Positions 6,914-7,799 of a stretch of 7,799 nucleotides of DNA are shown here, one piece after another. A program made the position numbers and the translations under genes. The stretch comes from an uncultured Saprospiraceae bacterium. GTDB lineage: Bacteria; Bacteroidota; Bacteroidia; Chitinophagales; Saprospiraceae. Under the pieces are notes generated by a model that was given only the letters and a program-made list of their open reading frames with translations, was not told where the DNA came from and searched no databases. The first letter of the stretch is position 1. Every line of letters begins with the position of its first letter. The stretch is from positions 1 through 7,799 of the forward strand of contig CALHKJ010000343.1 of NCBI GenBank assembly GCA_938033975.1, given 5' to 3'.

Positions 6914-7012
6914 ATGACTATAATCCATCACAAGTTTGAAAGTGAAATACTTAGGGATTGTCTTCACTTTGATATTAAATCTGAAACTATTCTTTTCGGA
7001 CTGAACTTATAA
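6914..7012 (+). CDS. Possible small ORF, 32 codons, upstream of the beta-barrel gene
   Basis: The ATG at 6914 opens a 32-codon frame ending in TAA at 7010-7012, 12 bp before the ATG of the beta-barrel gene. The product begins MTIIHHKFESEILRD and has no hydrophobic helix or motif I recognise. A purine-rich GGGAGA (6899-6904), 9 nt before the ATG, resembles a ribosome binding site, although such sites count for less in Bacteroidota. The frame is the same as that of the downstream gene, separated by one stop. It could be a leader peptide, a small protein or chance; AT-rich spacers often contain frames of this size. Confidence 0.25.
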   Translation: MTIIHHKFESEILRDCLHFDIKSETILFGLNL

Positions 7013-7024
7013 TTATTTTGTGGC

Positions 7025-7762
7025 ATGTTAAGATGTATATCCATTATTCTTCTATGCTTGATAAGTGCTTTGTCTTTCAGTCAGAGTTCCATGACCGAAA
7101 AATCAACAGATTTAGGATTTAGCTTCGGTTTTAATCTACCACTAGCAGATTTGCAAGATCGATTTGGTCTAATGTACGGTGGTGATTTTTCATTGAATTT
7201 TTATCAAGGTAATATTGGTAGCCAGTTTGGTTTCAAATTTGGTTTTCTTACAAGTGATAATGTCAAAGAAGATCCTCTAGCAGCATTCAGGACTTCAGGT
7301 GGAGAAATATTAACAAATACAGGAGCAATTGCAAACGTGACCTACCGAATGGCAGCTTCTTACATAGGAATTGACTTTAAAAAAACAGTATTTGATATTG
7401 GAGAAGCTGAAACAGCCAAATTCTATCTGGGTATTGGCTGTGGTGTCATGCAGCATAAAATTGCTTTTACTGATTTTTCTAAAACTGTACCATTGGTTTT
7501 TGATAATTACAACAAAGGTCTCAGTAGAAATTCTCGAGGTTTCTATTTAGAGCAACAATTTGGAATAAAGTTTAGAAATGGATCCAAAAAATTTGACCTT
7601 TCAATGATGTTCTTTGAGGCTTTTACTAAACCAGTCGGTTTGATAGAGTTCGATACCATGAATGATCTTCAAACACAAAGACTGGATGTAGGTGCAGGTC
7701 TTAAATTGACTTGGTATATAAGTTTGACAGCCGACCAAGTTGGCAAAGACATTTACTATTAA
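7025..7762 (+). CDS. Outer-membrane beta-barrel protein, function unknown
   Basis: This 245-residue exported protein has a type I signal peptide (residues 1 to about 19, hydrophobic core followed by ALSFS before Gln20). The mature part is rich in Gly, Phe and Tyr, with alternating hydrophobic strands: about 29-37 (DLGFSFGFN), 51-60, 65-75, 100-120, 131-140, 171-185, 189-199 and 218-232. This suggests a small barrel of around eight strands, of the kind common in Bacteroidota outer membranes. It ends in a short polar tail (QVGKDIYY) after the last strand. I do not recognise a specific family. It is divergent from the SLBB export gene across a shared regulatory region, which makes an envelope role plausible but does not prove a link. 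Its stop overlaps the ATG of the next gene, which points to an operon. Confidence 0.75.
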   Translation: MLRCISIILLCLISALSFSQSSMTEKSTDLGFSFGFNLPLADLQDRFGLMYGGDFSLNFYQGNIGSQFGFKFGFLTSDNVKEDPLAAFRTSGGEILTNTGAIANVTYRMAASYIGIDFKKTVFDIGEAETAKFYLGIGCGVMQHKIAFTDFSKTVPLVFDNYNKGLSRNSRGFYLEQQFGIKFRNGSKKFDLSMMFFEAFTKPVGLIEFDTMNDLQTQRLDVGAGLKLTWYISLTADQVGKDIYY

Positions 7763-7799
7763 TGTTTTGGATCGGTTATCGATTCTTCATCTTTATGTT
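7762..7799 (+). CDS. 5' end of a following gene, cut by window edge
   Basis: The stop of the beta-barrel gene and a new ATG overlap in TAATG (7760-7764), the usual geometry of translational coupling. Twelve codons are visible (MFWIGYRFFIFM) and stay open to the edge. The aromatic, hydrophobic start suggests a signal peptide or a membrane segment. There is too little sequence to name a product, and a chance ATG cannot be excluded. Confidence 0.4.
   Translation, partial: MFWIGYRFFIFM

Larger units (their letters stand above)
6657..7024. other. Divergent intergenic region between SLBB gene and beta-barrel gene
   Basis: This 368-bp AT-rich region separates two divergent envelope genes. It carries a leftward -7 element (6714-6721) next to a perfect inverted repeat (6721-6736). 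Further right lie an interrupted stem-loop (6831-6871), a direct repeat AATAGGCT (6799-6806 and 6861-6868), a rightward -7 element (6892-6899) and a possible 32-codon ORF (6914-7012). I see no longer gene or transposon remnant. Confidence 0.6.

Overview
The window looks like a chromosomal segment of a Bacteroidota bacterium (Cytophagia/Flavobacteriia-like; I cannot place it further). This rests on AT-rich DNA, A-rich leaders without strong Shine-Dalgarno sequences, several matches to the Bacteroidota -7 promoter element TAnnTTTG, and typical gene content: a WbqC-family protein, a large multi-SLBB export protein with a type I signal peptide, and a small outer-membrane beta-barrel. I see no tRNA, rRNA, CRISPR array, insertion sequence or phage gene.

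Layout. Bases 1-73 may hold the first 24 codons of a leftward gene that is cut by the window edge. Three rightward genes follow. The first encodes a WbqC-family protein (81-731), which belongs to surface-glycan biology. After 83 bp comes a dynamin-like GTPase (815-2548). Five bases later comes a three-part nuclease (2554-3948) with a DnaQ-type DEDDh exonuclease, a UvrC/Cho-type GIY-YIG nuclease and a four-cysteine module. The GTPase and the nuclease are almost certainly one transcription unit. They are the most intriguing pair in the window, because one half predicts membrane remodelling and the other DNA cleavage or repair.

The nuclease gene meets a leftward 903-codon gene (3945-6656) tail to tail, and both stop codons lie in a single TTAA. 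The leftward gene encodes a Wza-like, periplasm/outer-membrane polysaccharide-export protein with one Poly_export domain and about seven SLBB-type repeats. A 368-bp intergenic region (6657-7024) contains a leftward and a rightward promoter candidate, inverted repeats, and a possible 32-codon ORF (6914-7012). Beyond it lies a rightward outer-membrane beta-barrel gene (7025-7762), whose stop overlaps the ATG of a further gene (7762 to the edge) in TAATG.

Functionally, WbqC and the SLBB protein, and perhaps the beta-barrel protein, fit envelope and exopolysaccharide biology, although no glycosyltransferases, Wzz or Wzc are present. The GTPase-nuclease pair is separate in theme. All assignments come from reading motifs by eye; no database search was possible.
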